Source: a virus. Taken from it: a DNA stretch of 64,000 bases. The translations under genes and the position numbers were made by a program. Below, in pieces: positions 56,897 through 64,000 of the stretch (position 1 is the stretch's first letter; each line of letters starts with the position of its first letter). The stretch is from IMG/VR virus record IMGVR_UViG_3300008111_000005, positions 1 to 64,000 of that record. The stretch is one strand, 5' to 3'. Below the pieces are notes generated by a model. The model did not search any database. It was not told the DNA's origin and worked only from the letters and a program-made list of their open reading frames with translations.

Positions 56897-59419
56897 TTAG
56901 AATGAAAAGAATTCATCTGCTTTTTGATTGACATCAGTAGGAAGAAGTCCCCATCCTAATGCACTGTAAAAATCTTCTAGTTTTGTTTTTAATTCGTTCA
57001 CAAACAATGCCTCGTAATCAATATACTGCGAAGCGATATCCGTAATTTCCTTCGGGTCATTGTATCCCTTTACGGCAATGGTTTCTAGATTCCACGGATT
57101 TGTTTTGAGATACACATACTTAATCTTTTCACCGTCTGAAATTTTTTCATACTTGTTTTGTATGTTAAAATGACGCAACATTCGGTTGTATGTAATACAC
57201 GCCTTTACGTGTGCGGGAGTTCCCTTCTTAAACTCACCCAATTGTTTACCAGCACCCTTTTCATATTCTGAGATGTTTTTAACCGATGTGTTTCTAGCAA
57301 CGTTGATATAGTTCTCATTATCCAACGCGACACGAAAATCTAATACTTTTTTATCCATATCACCCTTGGTGATGCCACCTAGTACGTCCTTCAATACCCC
57401 ATTCATAAACGTACGGAATGCCGGCGGAAATGTTGACCGTACTACATCCAATCCCTTAATCTTGATTTTATTATCAACATCTAGGTTAGATTCCAAATCA
57501 TACACCGCGTTCATAGCGTATCGCTTCTTAGCAATCCACACACCCTTACTGGCGACAGACTCACCCTTAATATAGAACCTGTGCTTATCACAGAAAAACA
57601 ATTCCTTCGACATTACGTTATAGTAGTCGTTCAACTTGTTTTCCACCGCACGAGCCAATTTAATAGTAAAGTCCTTTGGTTCTGCGTTTTCTGGTAGTAG
57701 TGCTTTGGATGAAAAGTATAACGAGTCGGTATCAATATAGATACAATAATCCTTATCGTCTTTCAGTCTGTCGTTATACAAATTATTTGCAAACTCTGCA
57801 CTATTCTTAATAACATCTTGTCCCGTTGCTGTAACGGCCAATGCGTTGTCAATGTCAAAGAAACGGAAGATAGGAAGTCCAAGAACACCATACAAGGAAT
57901 TCAAGAAAATCTTCTGAATGTGTTGACGACGATCGTAATAGTCTGCCAACTCTGCGTTACCTTCGTTCTTATACTTCTTCATCAAATTCTTATATTCTAC
58001 TCGTTCTGCGAACCAACGGTCAAGTACTTCTGGAATAATACCCGTCTTGTTAGCATCATACAATACACCATTAGAACTGATGTACATATTTGCCGTGTTC
58101 ATAAACTTAATAAAGTTTTCACGAGGCAAACGAGTAATCGCGTCCGTGTCCTTATCACGTACCAGATAGATATCAATTTCACCCTTACGGTGCTTCTCAA
58201 CGTCCCAATTCGTCACAAACCCGCGTTTAGTCTCTGGACTAATATTGAGACTCATAATGATACTTGGGTATAGTGATTGCAAGTCGAGTGAATAAATCCA
58301 ATCGTACAAACCTGGTACAGGAGGTTTCACGTATGCACCAGAGAATCCTTCATCATTATTCTCTACACGGTCATTCATCAACTGCCGACCATCGGCAGGC
58401 TTGTTGCTTACCACCAATCCCTTGCGGTGTAGATAGGTAATGATTGTTCCTTCGAGGAACTTGGAGCTGTAACAATAATCTTCGTATTGTACATGACCAA
58501 CGTGACAAATACCACGAACCAACTCAATCAACTTCATTTTCTTGTCAATTTCCACGATGATACGTACGTCTTGCACGTTATAATCAATAAACTTATCAAG
58601 GTCATTTTCAAACAGGTCATCAAGTGACCCTTCGTATTCTACCTTACCCATACCAACTTCAATACGACCAATCGTATCCAGACGGTAGTTTTGCTGTTGT
58701 CCGTAGGTGAACTTCTTATAAAGGTCAAGATAATCCAGTGATGTCACACCGGCAATCATCCACTTCTTTCGAAACTTGGAATACTTCAACTTTCCAATAG
58801 GGGACAGTCGGTTTGCAATACCGTTTCCACACTGTTGCTTTAACCGATTGTAAAGATAAGGTACGTCAAAATAATCACTATTCCATCCCGTAATAATAGT
58901 GGGACCGATAGCTTCATATACATCAATGAACTTGTAAAGTAAGTCTAGTTCGTTATCAAAGAAGTACGTGTCAATATCACCCTTCTTATAGTTTTGTCTA
59001 GACCCTGTTTTGTCTAGTACCAATACCGTATATTCCTTCGTGACATTATCATAAAGGGTAACGGCGGTAACTTCATTGTTCGGGTTTTCAATATTCGGAA
59101 TACCATTTTCCATTGACACCTCAATGTCAAAGAAAATAACTTTGTGACCCTTTGATGGTTCGTCACTATCCAAATATAAATCTGTGATTACACGAGTTTC
59201 ACGGGGAATATCACTTTCAAATAAGGTTGGGTCATCCCACTTATACATCTTGGTTTTACTAACACGAACACCTGTCATACTCAACTTAGACCCATTACGG
59301 TCAGCCTTATATGCATAATCAAACTGTGAAAACGGCAACGTGGTATAGCCTTCCTGGTCATCCCAGAGATGTACTATACCACGACCTTCACCATCTTCAA
59401 TAAAAATATTCTGATACAT
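56897..59419 (-). CDS. Family B DNA polymerase (gp43-like)
   Basis: An 840-residue polymerase from ATG 59419 (AAGGAG site). Proofreading exonuclease motifs: FFDIEVSMENG (Exo I), ITGWNSDYFDVPYLYNRL (Exo II), YNVQDVRI (Exo III). Polymerase motifs: YSLDLQSLYPSIIM (A), KIFLNSLYGVLGL (B), CIYIDTDSLYFSS (C), all with their acidic residues. It is the replicative polymerase, working with gp45, gp44 and gp62 in this window. Slightly shorter than T4 gp43. Confidence 0.95.
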   Translation of the reverse strand: MYQNIFIEDGEGRGIVHLWDDQEGYTTLPFSQFDYAYKADRNGSKLSMTGVRVSKTKMYKWDDPTLFESDIPRETRVITDLYLDSDEPSKGHKVIFFDIEVSMENGIPNIENPNNEVTAVTLYDNVTKEYTVLVLDKTGSRQNYKKGDIDTYFFDNELDLLYKFIDVYEAIGPTIITGWNSDYFDVPYLYNRLKQQCGNGIANRLSPIGKLKYSKFRKKWMIAGVTSLDYLDLYKKFTYGQQQNYRLDTIGRIEVGMGKVEYEGSLDDLFENDLDKFIDYNVQDVRIIVEIDKKMKLIELVRGICHVGHVQYEDYCYSSKFLEGTIITYLHRKGLVVSNKPADGRQLMNDRVENNDEGFSGAYVKPPVPGLYDWIYSLDLQSLYPSIIMSLNISPETKRGFVTNWDVEKHRKGEIDIYLVRDKDTDAITRLPRENFIKFMNTANMYISSNGVLYDANKTGIIPEVLDRWFAERVEYKNLMKKYKNEGNAELADYYDRRQHIQKIFLNSLYGVLGLPIFRFFDIDNALAVTATGQDVIKNSAEFANNLYNDRLKDDKDYCIYIDTDSLYFSSKALLPENAEPKDFTIKLARAVENKLNDYYNVMSKELFFCDKHRFYIKGESVASKGVWIAKKRYAMNAVYDLESNLDVDNKIKIKGLDVVRSTFPPAFRTFMNGVLKDVLGGITKGDMDKKVLDFRVALDNENYINVARNTSVKNISEYEKGAGKQLGEFKKGTPAHVKACITYNRMLRHFNIQNKYEKISDGEKIKYVYLKTNPWNLETIAVKGYNDPKEITDIASQYIDYEALFVNELKTKLEDFYSALGWGLLPTDVNQKADEFFSF

Positions 59420-59456
59420 TAACGAGTTCTCCTTGATAGTCTCTCTTAATATATCC

Positions 59457-59675
59457 TTAGTCGGCGTCTTTGTCAACTCCGAATTTTATCCATCTATACC
59501 AAACTCTCTCGTGAATATAATATTGTATTGGTTTCCACAATAATTCTGCTATACCAAACGCAGCACCAACTTTTATAGATCCACTAACAACCCATATAGT
59601 AAAAAATCCAATAGTAGTACTAAGAATTCTATAACTTATTGTTTTTGCTATATGTCGTTTTGGGTGAATCATCAT
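59457..59675 (-). CDS. DUF2061 membrane protein
   Basis: A 72-residue protein starting MMIHPKRHIAKTISYRILST at 59675 (ATGA overlap with the sulfotransferase). Two transmembrane helices (TIGFFTIWVVSGSIKVGAAF and the AELLWKP segment) and a RHxxKTxxYR start match DUF2061. In bacteria DUF2061 genes may lie beside sulfate-assimilation genes (from memory), which would fit its position here. Confidence 0.7.
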   Translation of the reverse strand: MMIHPKRHIAKTISYRILSTTIGFFTIWVVSGSIKVGAAFGIAELLWKPIQYYIHERVWYRWIKFGVDKDAD

Positions 59676-60400
59676 ATCACATCCTTGTATATAGAACAAT
59701 ATTTGTTCCAGTTTTTATTAAATTCATCTATATTTGTTATTTTAGCTACTAAATTATTATCTATCGTTTTTTGAACTACTTTGGAATAATTATCTAATTC
59801 TGGTAAATCTAAATATTTTAACAATTTTTCTGGATCGTTTACATAATCTTCAATATAAAACACATAATCCGTTAATTGTTTTATTCTGTGTAATCTGCAC
59901 AACCACTCAAACCACATAGTAAACATATCTTCGGAAACATATATGCCCGACATCATCTGTCTTTTTTGGTGTATGATATGTGGATCTCCGTGAAATGTTT
60001 TTGTGTACATAGACAAAATAAAACTTAAAAATTGTTGTCGCAAATCTCGTCTTAGTAGGGTTATAGTCTTGTATCTTTGGTTTTTTATAAATTTATTTAT
60101 TATGTTATACGACTTACCAACTTTTAAATTAATTATTGGGAGTGGTGTAGTGTCAATTATCTGCTCATACAGTACATACGGACTGATTTGTTCATATACC
60201 GAATTTTCTCTATGTAATATATTTTCTACACCAGCTTTATATTCAAATATTTCTATACTTTTTTGAAAAATTTCAGGAGTAGTATTTAATAAATTATCAG
60301 CATATTGTTTGTATTCCGGATACTTTATACTCAAACTTTCTAATATCCACGAATGTATTGCAACACTGCTTGCCCTTGGTAAGCTTATAATGCAGAACAT
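59672..60400 (-). CDS. Sulfotransferase-like protein
   Basis: A 242-residue protein. MFCIISLPRASSVAIHSWIL is the 5'-phosphosulfate loop (LPRxxS) and KTITLLRRDLRQQFLSFILS the 3'-phosphate region (RRDxxxQxxS) of the sulfotransferase family. It would transfer sulfate from PAPS. The start overlaps a tiny 24-residue gene (TAATG). Acceptor unknown. Confidence 0.65.
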   Translation of the reverse strand: MFCIISLPRASSVAIHSWILESLSIKYPEYKQYADNLLNTTPEIFQKSIEIFEYKAGVENILHRENSVYEQISPYVLYEQIIDTTPLPIINLKVGKSYNIINKFIKNQRYKTITLLRRDLRQQFLSFILSMYTKTFHGDPHIIHQKRQMMSGIYVSEDMFTMWFEWLCRLHRIKQLTDYVFYIEDYVNDPEKLLKYLDLPELDNYSKVVQKTIDNNLVAKITNIDEFNKNWNKYCSIYKDVI

Positions 60401-60474
60401 TATAATTGCAGTTGTTTAGGAATATTTATTGCGGAAATAATTTCAATTTTATCATCTAATTTAACATGTACCAT
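60400..60474 (-). CDS. Tiny coupled open frame
   Basis: A 24-residue frame MVHVKLDDKIEIISAINIPK onward, with AAGGATA before the ATG and a TAATG overlap with the sulfotransferase start. Too short to assign; it may only help to couple translation. Confidence 0.35.
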   Translation of the reverse strand: MVHVKLDDKIEIISAINIPKQLQL

Positions 60475-60509
60475 TATAAAATATCCTTATGTCGCTTTGG
60501 ATGAACCAT
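60474..60509 (-). pseudogene. Fragment like the DUF2061 start
   Basis: An 11-residue frame, MVHPKRHKDIL, resembles the start of the DUF2061 protein (MMIHPKRHIAK). It may be a duplicated or broken copy of that gene's 5' end. It ends with TAATG to the next tiny frame. The match is 6 identical residues, so chance is possible. Confidence 0.3.
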
Positions 60510-60511
60510 AA

Positions 60512-61174
60512 TTAATCAGTTAAATAATTTAATGGGTAATTAAATGTAATAAAATCTTCGTGGAACAAATGCTCCGCCAACTCAATAAATTCAGGGTCAG
60601 TAAAGTCTAGGTTATTCAAAGGATCGGTTTCTATCAAGTCCAATGCTTCAAGTTTACTGATGTCATATGTAAAATTATTTGTTATCCAGTTATTAAATTC
60701 AGATATGTTTTCATATTTAAACACAGTGATTTCCGAACTGCTTGCCCAGAACTTTTGTGTTTTAAAGAATGCACCAATAAACCATTCAGATTGCGTATTA
60801 AATATTTCACTTAATGTGTTTCCTTTTGGTTGACAATTTCTATTGAAATTTTCATAGAAAAAAGTAACCATATTGTGAATAGTATCATGTGGAAGCACAA
60901 AAGAAATTCGCGGGTCTGTTGCTTTACGTTCAAACATATAACGTAAAGAAGAAATAAATCTATCAACAGGATTTCTAACTACTGTGAAGTACTTAACAGA
61001 ACTATCATTGACTGTTGATAATATACTGTATGATGAATGACCCAGTGGATAAAATTTATTAGCTTTCAATTCACTTGCAAATGATTCATCAAATAAACTG
61101 TTATATGCTTTCGTACCAGTTCGTGGTATTTTTACATAGCACCACTGGTTACCGTTCGTATCATTTATAATCAT
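60512..61174 (-). CDS. Sulfotransferase family protein
   Basis: A 220-residue sulfotransferase. WCYVKIPRTGTKAYNSLFDE is the 5'-phosphosulfate loop (KxPRTG), and KYFTVVRNPVDRFISSLRYM the 3'-phosphate motif (VVRNPxxRxxSxxR), both typical of the sulfotransferase-2 group that sulfates carbohydrates. It lies next to a nucleotidyltransferase and an APS-kinase-like gene, which supports a sulfation role. Confidence 0.75.
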   Translation of the reverse strand: MIINDTNGNQWCYVKIPRTGTKAYNSLFDESFASELKANKFYPLGHSSYSILSTVNDSSVKYFTVVRNPVDRFISSLRYMFERKATDPRISFVLPHDTIHNMVTFFYENFNRNCQPKGNTLSEIFNTQSEWFIGAFFKTQKFWASSSEITVFKYENISEFNNWITNNFTYDISKLEALDLIETDPLNNLDFTDPEFIELAEHLFHEDFITFNYPLNYLTD

Positions 61175-61527
61175 ATTCCGAGTTCCTTACGAATTTGGGT
61201 TGCACTAATTGATTCAATTTCATCATCCAACTTAATTTGTTCGACTTTATAACCAACATCACGACCATAGTATACACCAGAAATATTTGGCAATTGCCAA
61301 ATGGTATACTTACCTGCGTAATCTTGTTCTAAATCTTCGTGGATTCTAGAAATAACATCTTCGATTGGCAATGGGTCTTTTTCGGTTGTTCCGTGAGTAT
61401 CACGAACGCCGATACATACTTGTCCGGCAATAGACAAAATCTTTTCAAATAGAGCACGATGACCTCTGTGCCAGGGTTGATATCTTCCCACCATAAGTCC
61501 AGTGGGTGCTTTGGGGTTAAACTGCAT
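61171..61527 (-). CDS. Cytidylyltransferase-like nucleotidyltransferase
   Basis: A 118-residue enzyme from ATG 61527 (GAGGTGAAC site; a GTG 6 bases upstream is possible). GRYQPWHRGHRALFEKIL is the HxGH-type site, and YYGRDVGYKVEQIKLD with ISATQIRKEL is the end motif. Related small proteins stand beside or fused to APS kinases in phages (from memory). It could activate a nucleotide for sulfation or another metabolite. Confidence 0.7.
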   Translation of the reverse strand: MQFNPKAPTGLMVGRYQPWHRGHRALFEKILSIAGQVCIGVRDTHGTTEKDPLPIEDVISRIHEDLEQDYAGKYTIWQLPNISGVYYGRDVGYKVEQIKLDDEIESISATQIRKELGI

Positions 61528-62179
61528 GTTCACCTCTGTGTTTTTTCTTTAAGGTTTCACTAATTTTTCTTTTCGTTTCTTCCGATACATGTTTTGTTTT
61601 TCGTTGCCCACTTTTCCATGCATCTTTTTGTTTTTTTCGCATCATTTCTTTATTTTTTGGATTGCTCCAAAATTCTTTAATTTTTTCTGATCGTTTTTGT
61701 ATGGTTTCATCACTCTGTTTTTTTCCAGTTAAACTATCAGATATTTTATTTTTCCAATCTTCGGTTCTTCGTAAATTTGCTTCTTTTATTTTTTCACGAG
61801 TTTCCAGTGAATGTTTGTAATTTTTACTCAATCTACTTTTAGTCACTTTTTCAATATGCTCTTTTGTTTTGTATTTCATAGCATATGTTAGATTACCAGT
61901 TCCAAAACACCCTTCATTCAGCCAATTTGTGTTATGTATTAAATTACATTTCTTTATTAATTTTTGTTCCCACGCAAATGCTTCTTCTGGGGTATCAAAT
62001 AGTTTTCTAACCTCTGCTATAAAACTATCCTTACCATATGATTTTATTAAATCTTTTACTATTTTAGAACTTGAAAAATAAGTAATCCATAAATTTTCTG
62101 GATGTGAGTTTTTACCGTATTTTACACCATAGTATCGTTTTCCAGTGGGTATGTGAGTTAATAAATAAGTATAAGCCAT
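61517..62179 (-). CDS. GIY-YIG homing endonuclease
   Basis: A 220-residue endonuclease from ATG 62179 (TGGAGATACAC site). The N-terminal TYLLTHIPTGKRYYGVKYGK is the GIY-YIG-like module; EAFAWEQKLIKKC follows. The long basic tail contains repeated NUMOD3-type elements (SKNYKHSLETREKIKEANLR, SLTGKKQSDETIQKRSEKIK, SEETKRKISETLKKKH) that bind DNA. It is inserted between the APS-kinase-like and nucleotidyltransferase genes, as expected of a mobile gene. Confidence 0.85.
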   Translation of the reverse strand: MAYTYLLTHIPTGKRYYGVKYGKNSHPENLWITYFSSSKIVKDLIKSYGKDSFIAEVRKLFDTPEEAFAWEQKLIKKCNLIHNTNWLNEGCFGTGNLTYAMKYKTKEHIEKVTKSRLSKNYKHSLETREKIKEANLRRTEDWKNKISDSLTGKKQSDETIQKRSEKIKEFWSNPKNKEMMRKKQKDAWKSGQRKTKHVSEETKRKISETLKKKHRGEHAV

Positions 62180-62254
62180 GTGTATCTCCAAAAATACCAT
62201 ATACTTATACTTATCATTAAGCCTCTCAAAAACACCGATTTTTACAAAAAATCA

Positions 62255-62692
62255 TTAACACTGTTGATGCTTTAGAATTAAATTGCATATTCTCTGTGCC
62301 TCTTCCTCTACGGGATTAAATTGTGTAATACGATCGTTATATTCGTTATCAGTAGGTACTTGCCACACTTTGTTAGTATCTTCAAACCGACCCTCTGTAA
62401 TAGTGTCCATCCATACTGCAAAGTGTGGTTCGTAGATAGCACGGAGTTCTGCGGTTGGGGCCACGAAATCAGATACTACATATTGCACCCGACCCTCTTC
62501 CAAAATATTGTCGGACATGGTTCTCATACGAAGTGCTTGTCGTGCTCGTCCGGCAGGACTAAAATCCCAATCTTCAAATGCTTTACGGATGGCGTCTGCG
62601 TTCAGATGACCTGCGTTTGGAAGTAACTTAACCAACTCTTGTGCTAATGTAGTTTTTCCAGAACCAGGTAAACCAAATAGTAAAATTCTCAT
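62255..62692 (-). CDS. APS-kinase-like P-loop kinase
   Basis: A 145-residue kinase. MRILLFGLPGSGKTTLAQEL has Walker A (residues 7-15). HLNADAIRKAFEDWDFSPAG, RMRTMSDNILEEGRVQYVVS and DFVAPTAELRAIYEPHFAVW follow the plan of APS kinases (CysC), which make PAPS. Small adenylylsulfate-kinase-like genes occur in marine T4-like phages. Substrate remains to be shown, since other kinases share parts of this pattern. Confidence 0.7.
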   Translation of the reverse strand: MRILLFGLPGSGKTTLAQELVKLLPNAGHLNADAIRKAFEDWDFSPAGRARQALRMRTMSDNILEEGRVQYVVSDFVAPTAELRAIYEPHFAVWMDTITEGRFEDTNKVWQVPTDNEYNDRITQFNPVEEEAQRICNLILKHQQC

Positions 62693-63075
62693 GACCCCTC
62701 ATCTAATTTAATATGTTTCTTTATTTTTGATTGAACAATTTTCGGATTATTTCTAATGTCATTTTCCCATAAACATAAAAATTTAAATCCCATCTGCTCA
62801 AATTTTTTCTTTCGTTCATTATCACGTTGCCAAATTTCTTCGGCTGTCTTTTTCTTACCTTTATTAAAATAGGAAGAAGTATATTGCTGCGGGTTACAGT
62901 GCCAAAAGTCACCATAACATTCCACGATATATTTTTTATTTACCAAAAAATCAACGGTGTATCTATCCACCGAAACTTGTTCTTCAAAAGGAAGATTAAG
63001 TCTTGTTAATATTGTAGAAACCGTTTGTTCAATTTTATTACTTGTACACTTAGTTTCTTTTTTCTTACGACTCAT
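62689..63075 (-). CDS. Vsr-like homing endonuclease
   Basis: A 128-residue endonuclease. DRYTVDFLVNKKYIVECYGD and FWHCNPQQY give the catalytic Asp and His of the Vsr (very short patch repair) fold; WQRDNERKKKFEQMGF and CLWENDIRNNP follow. Free-standing Vsr-type homing endonucleases are known in phages. It overlaps both neighbours (ATGA). Confidence 0.75.
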   Translation of the reverse strand: MSRKKKETKCTSNKIEQTVSTILTRLNLPFEEQVSVDRYTVDFLVNKKYIVECYGDFWHCNPQQYTSSYFNKGKKKTAEEIWQRDNERKKKFEQMGFKFLCLWENDIRNNPKIVQSKIKKHIKLDEGS

Positions 63076-63644
63076 AAGTTATATTGTGTATTGAAACTCA
63101 ACGTAATTCTCATATTGGTTTTATTTGGTGGAACGTAATGTTGAACCCAACTTGGAAATAATACTAACTGTCCTGTTTTCGACTCCACGTTTTCTATATT
63201 AGATGTATACATACCAGGTGCATCTTTTCTTGTATGCTGTACGTCCAACATTCTAAATCCTTCCGTTGCACTTACAAATGTAATTGGTGCGCTTCCTTCG
63301 TCCACATAAGGATAATATGCTCCACTAATTACACTATCATAATGTCTATGAACACCAACAGAACCATTCATACTTAGAATATTCATCCAGCTTTCATAAA
63401 TATAACTGGTGTGAATTCCAATTCTATTTGAGTACTCGTCAATACACTCTTGGAATTTATTGTATAATGGTTTTAGTGCGGGTATCTTACTTGGGTCTGC
63501 GTCACCACGAATTCCATCTACTAAACTATTCGTTGTGTATCCAATATTTTGTAATGCGTGGTTTACATCATCGGTGACGAAATCCGATAAATTAAAAATT
63601 GCTACTGGTGTGGAAAATAACCATAGAGTATTTATTTCTGTCAT
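63072..63644 (-). CDS. 2OG-Fe(II) oxygenase (TIGR02466-like)
   Basis: A 190-residue oxygenase. GSVGVHRHYDSVISGAYYPY gives the HxD pair (His101, Asp103), and VLFPSWVQHYVPPNKTNMRI the distal His169 and Arg179. The pattern fits the TIGR02466 family common in T4-like marine phages. It probably hydroxylates a protein or small molecule. Substrate unknown. Confidence 0.8.
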   Translation of the reverse strand: MTEINTLWLFSTPVAIFNLSDFVTDDVNHALQNIGYTTNSLVDGIRGDADPSKIPALKPLYNKFQECIDEYSNRIGIHTSYIYESWMNILSMNGSVGVHRHYDSVISGAYYPYVDEGSAPITFVSATEGFRMLDVQHTRKDAPGMYTSNIENVESKTGQLVLFPSWVQHYVPPNKTNMRITLSFNTQYNL

Positions 63645-63653
63645 ATAGATTTC

Positions 63654-64000
63654 TTATGCGGAAAAACTACTTCCACATCCACATTTAGCAGTAGCGTTTG
63701 GATTTTTAAAGGTAAACCCAGATCCCATCATGTCTATGACATAATGAACCAATGTACCATTTAAGTAAGAGCTGGAAAAGGGGTCTATGACAATCTTCAA
63801 TCCATTTTCCTGCTCTACAACAACATCATCCTCTTCTGGATTATCAATGATATTGAAGTTATACTTAAATCCCGAACAACCACCAGGTAATACCGAAATA
63901 CGGAAATATTCACTATTTTCCGCTTCGGAAAACTTTTTCATTTCACCCAATGCCGCGTTGGTGAAGGTAATACTAAAATCAGCCGCCTGTTGAACCGAAT
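63654..64000 (-). CDS. A-type iron-sulphur carrier (IscA/ErpA-like), 5' end beyond window
   Basis: The last gene, open to the window edge on the - strand; at least 115 codons are visible, with TFTNAALGEMKKF as the usual IscA start region. GGCSGFKY and CGCGSSFSA at the end hold the three Cys that bind iron-sulphur. Such carriers hand Fe-S clusters to target proteins; phage copies may support Fe-S enzymes such as the Cas4-like nuclease here. Confidence 0.8.
   Translation of the reverse strand, partial: SVQQAADFSITFTNAALGEMKKFSEAENSEYFRISVLPGGCSGFKYNFNIIDNPEEDDVVVEQENGLKIVIDPFSSSYLNGTLVHYVIDMMGSGFTFKNPNATAKCGCGSSFSA

Noticed and set aside
1-64000. Integrated prophage with bacterial flanks, integrase or attachment sites
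   Set aside because: No integrase, transposase, bacterial housekeeping block or att-like duplication was seen; all genes fit a large lytic-type phage.

Overview
This window reads as part of a large tailed-phage genome of the T4-like type (Caudoviricetes, myovirus-like), probably from an aquatic or metagenomic source. The evidence is a dispersed T4-type replication set: family B DNA polymerase (gp43-like), sliding clamp (gp45-like), both clamp-loader subunits (gp44- and gp62-like) and an ATP-dependent DNA ligase. With it come ThyX, dCMP deaminase, a ClpP-like protease, two virion-type proteins, free-standing homing-type endonucleases and many short overlapping genes. No ribosomal RNA, transposase or ordinary bacterial housekeeping operon is visible. 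The host cannot be named from the sequence.

Left part (1-5240). This part looks richer in G+C and carries short genes mostly on the + strand: an AT-hook/AAA ATPase, a GP88-like protein and several small coupled genes. Two tiny genes on the - strand converge on them. The intergenic spaces are crowded. They hold twelve copies of the 9-mer TGATAAAAC, several spaced by 11 or 21 bp. There are three perfect DnaA boxes (TTATCCACA) inside a long dyad, and two TTTTCCACA boxes further on. A promoter family has an upstream TTGTAACG box, a TTGTGTT element and TATATTAC. The stretch 4415-5240 appears to be non-coding. I read this as a candidate replication origin and early control region.

Right part (5241-64000). 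Everything is on the - strand, in tightly overlapping operons read from high to low coordinates. In order of transcription: (i) 64-59 kb, an A-type Fe-S protein, a 2-oxoglutarate (2OG) oxygenase, two homing-type endonucleases and a sulfation-like set (APS-kinase-like protein, nucleotidyltransferase, two sulfotransferases, a DUF2061 membrane protein); (ii) 59-42 kb, the replication core mixed with a SET-domain fusion, two Mom-like proteins, a JmjC-like oxygenase, a DruA-like protein, ClpP, a third sulfotransferase-like protein, dCMP deaminase, a Cas4/RecB-like nuclease and a SpoU RNA methyltransferase; (iii) 42-38 kb, cytidylyltransferase, cupin, phosphoesterase and a collagen-like fibre with His-x-Asp-Thr repeats; (iv) 38-30 kb, glycosyltransferases, a GDP-mannose 3,5-epimerase-like enzyme and a GT11 fucosyltransferase-like enzyme; (v) 30-24 kb, an eight-gene overlapping cassette of DHBP synthase (RibB), kinase, two nucleotidyltransferases, HAD phosphatase, transaldolase, cupin and a RuBisCO-like protein; (vi) 24-5 kb, more glycosyltransferases and an epimerase, two candidate virion genes, ThyX, a MoxR/VWA pair, another 2OG oxygenase and HExxH proteins.

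The best candidate for an undescribed system is cassette (v). It links RibB, a transaldolase and a RuBisCO-like protein that keeps the metal-site Lys/Asp/Glu but has lost loop-6 Lys and other RuBP-binding residues. The same cassette has sugar-activating enzymes (two nucleotidyltransferases, kinase, phosphatase) and is embedded in glycosyltransferase genes. I infer a phage pathway that makes and activates an unusual sugar or polyol for glycosylation. Other notable points are the possible origin, a putative late-promoter motif (ACTATTTATA), nested hairpin/promoter modules, the possible phage sulfation set and the DruA-like gene between the clamp and clamp-loader genes.
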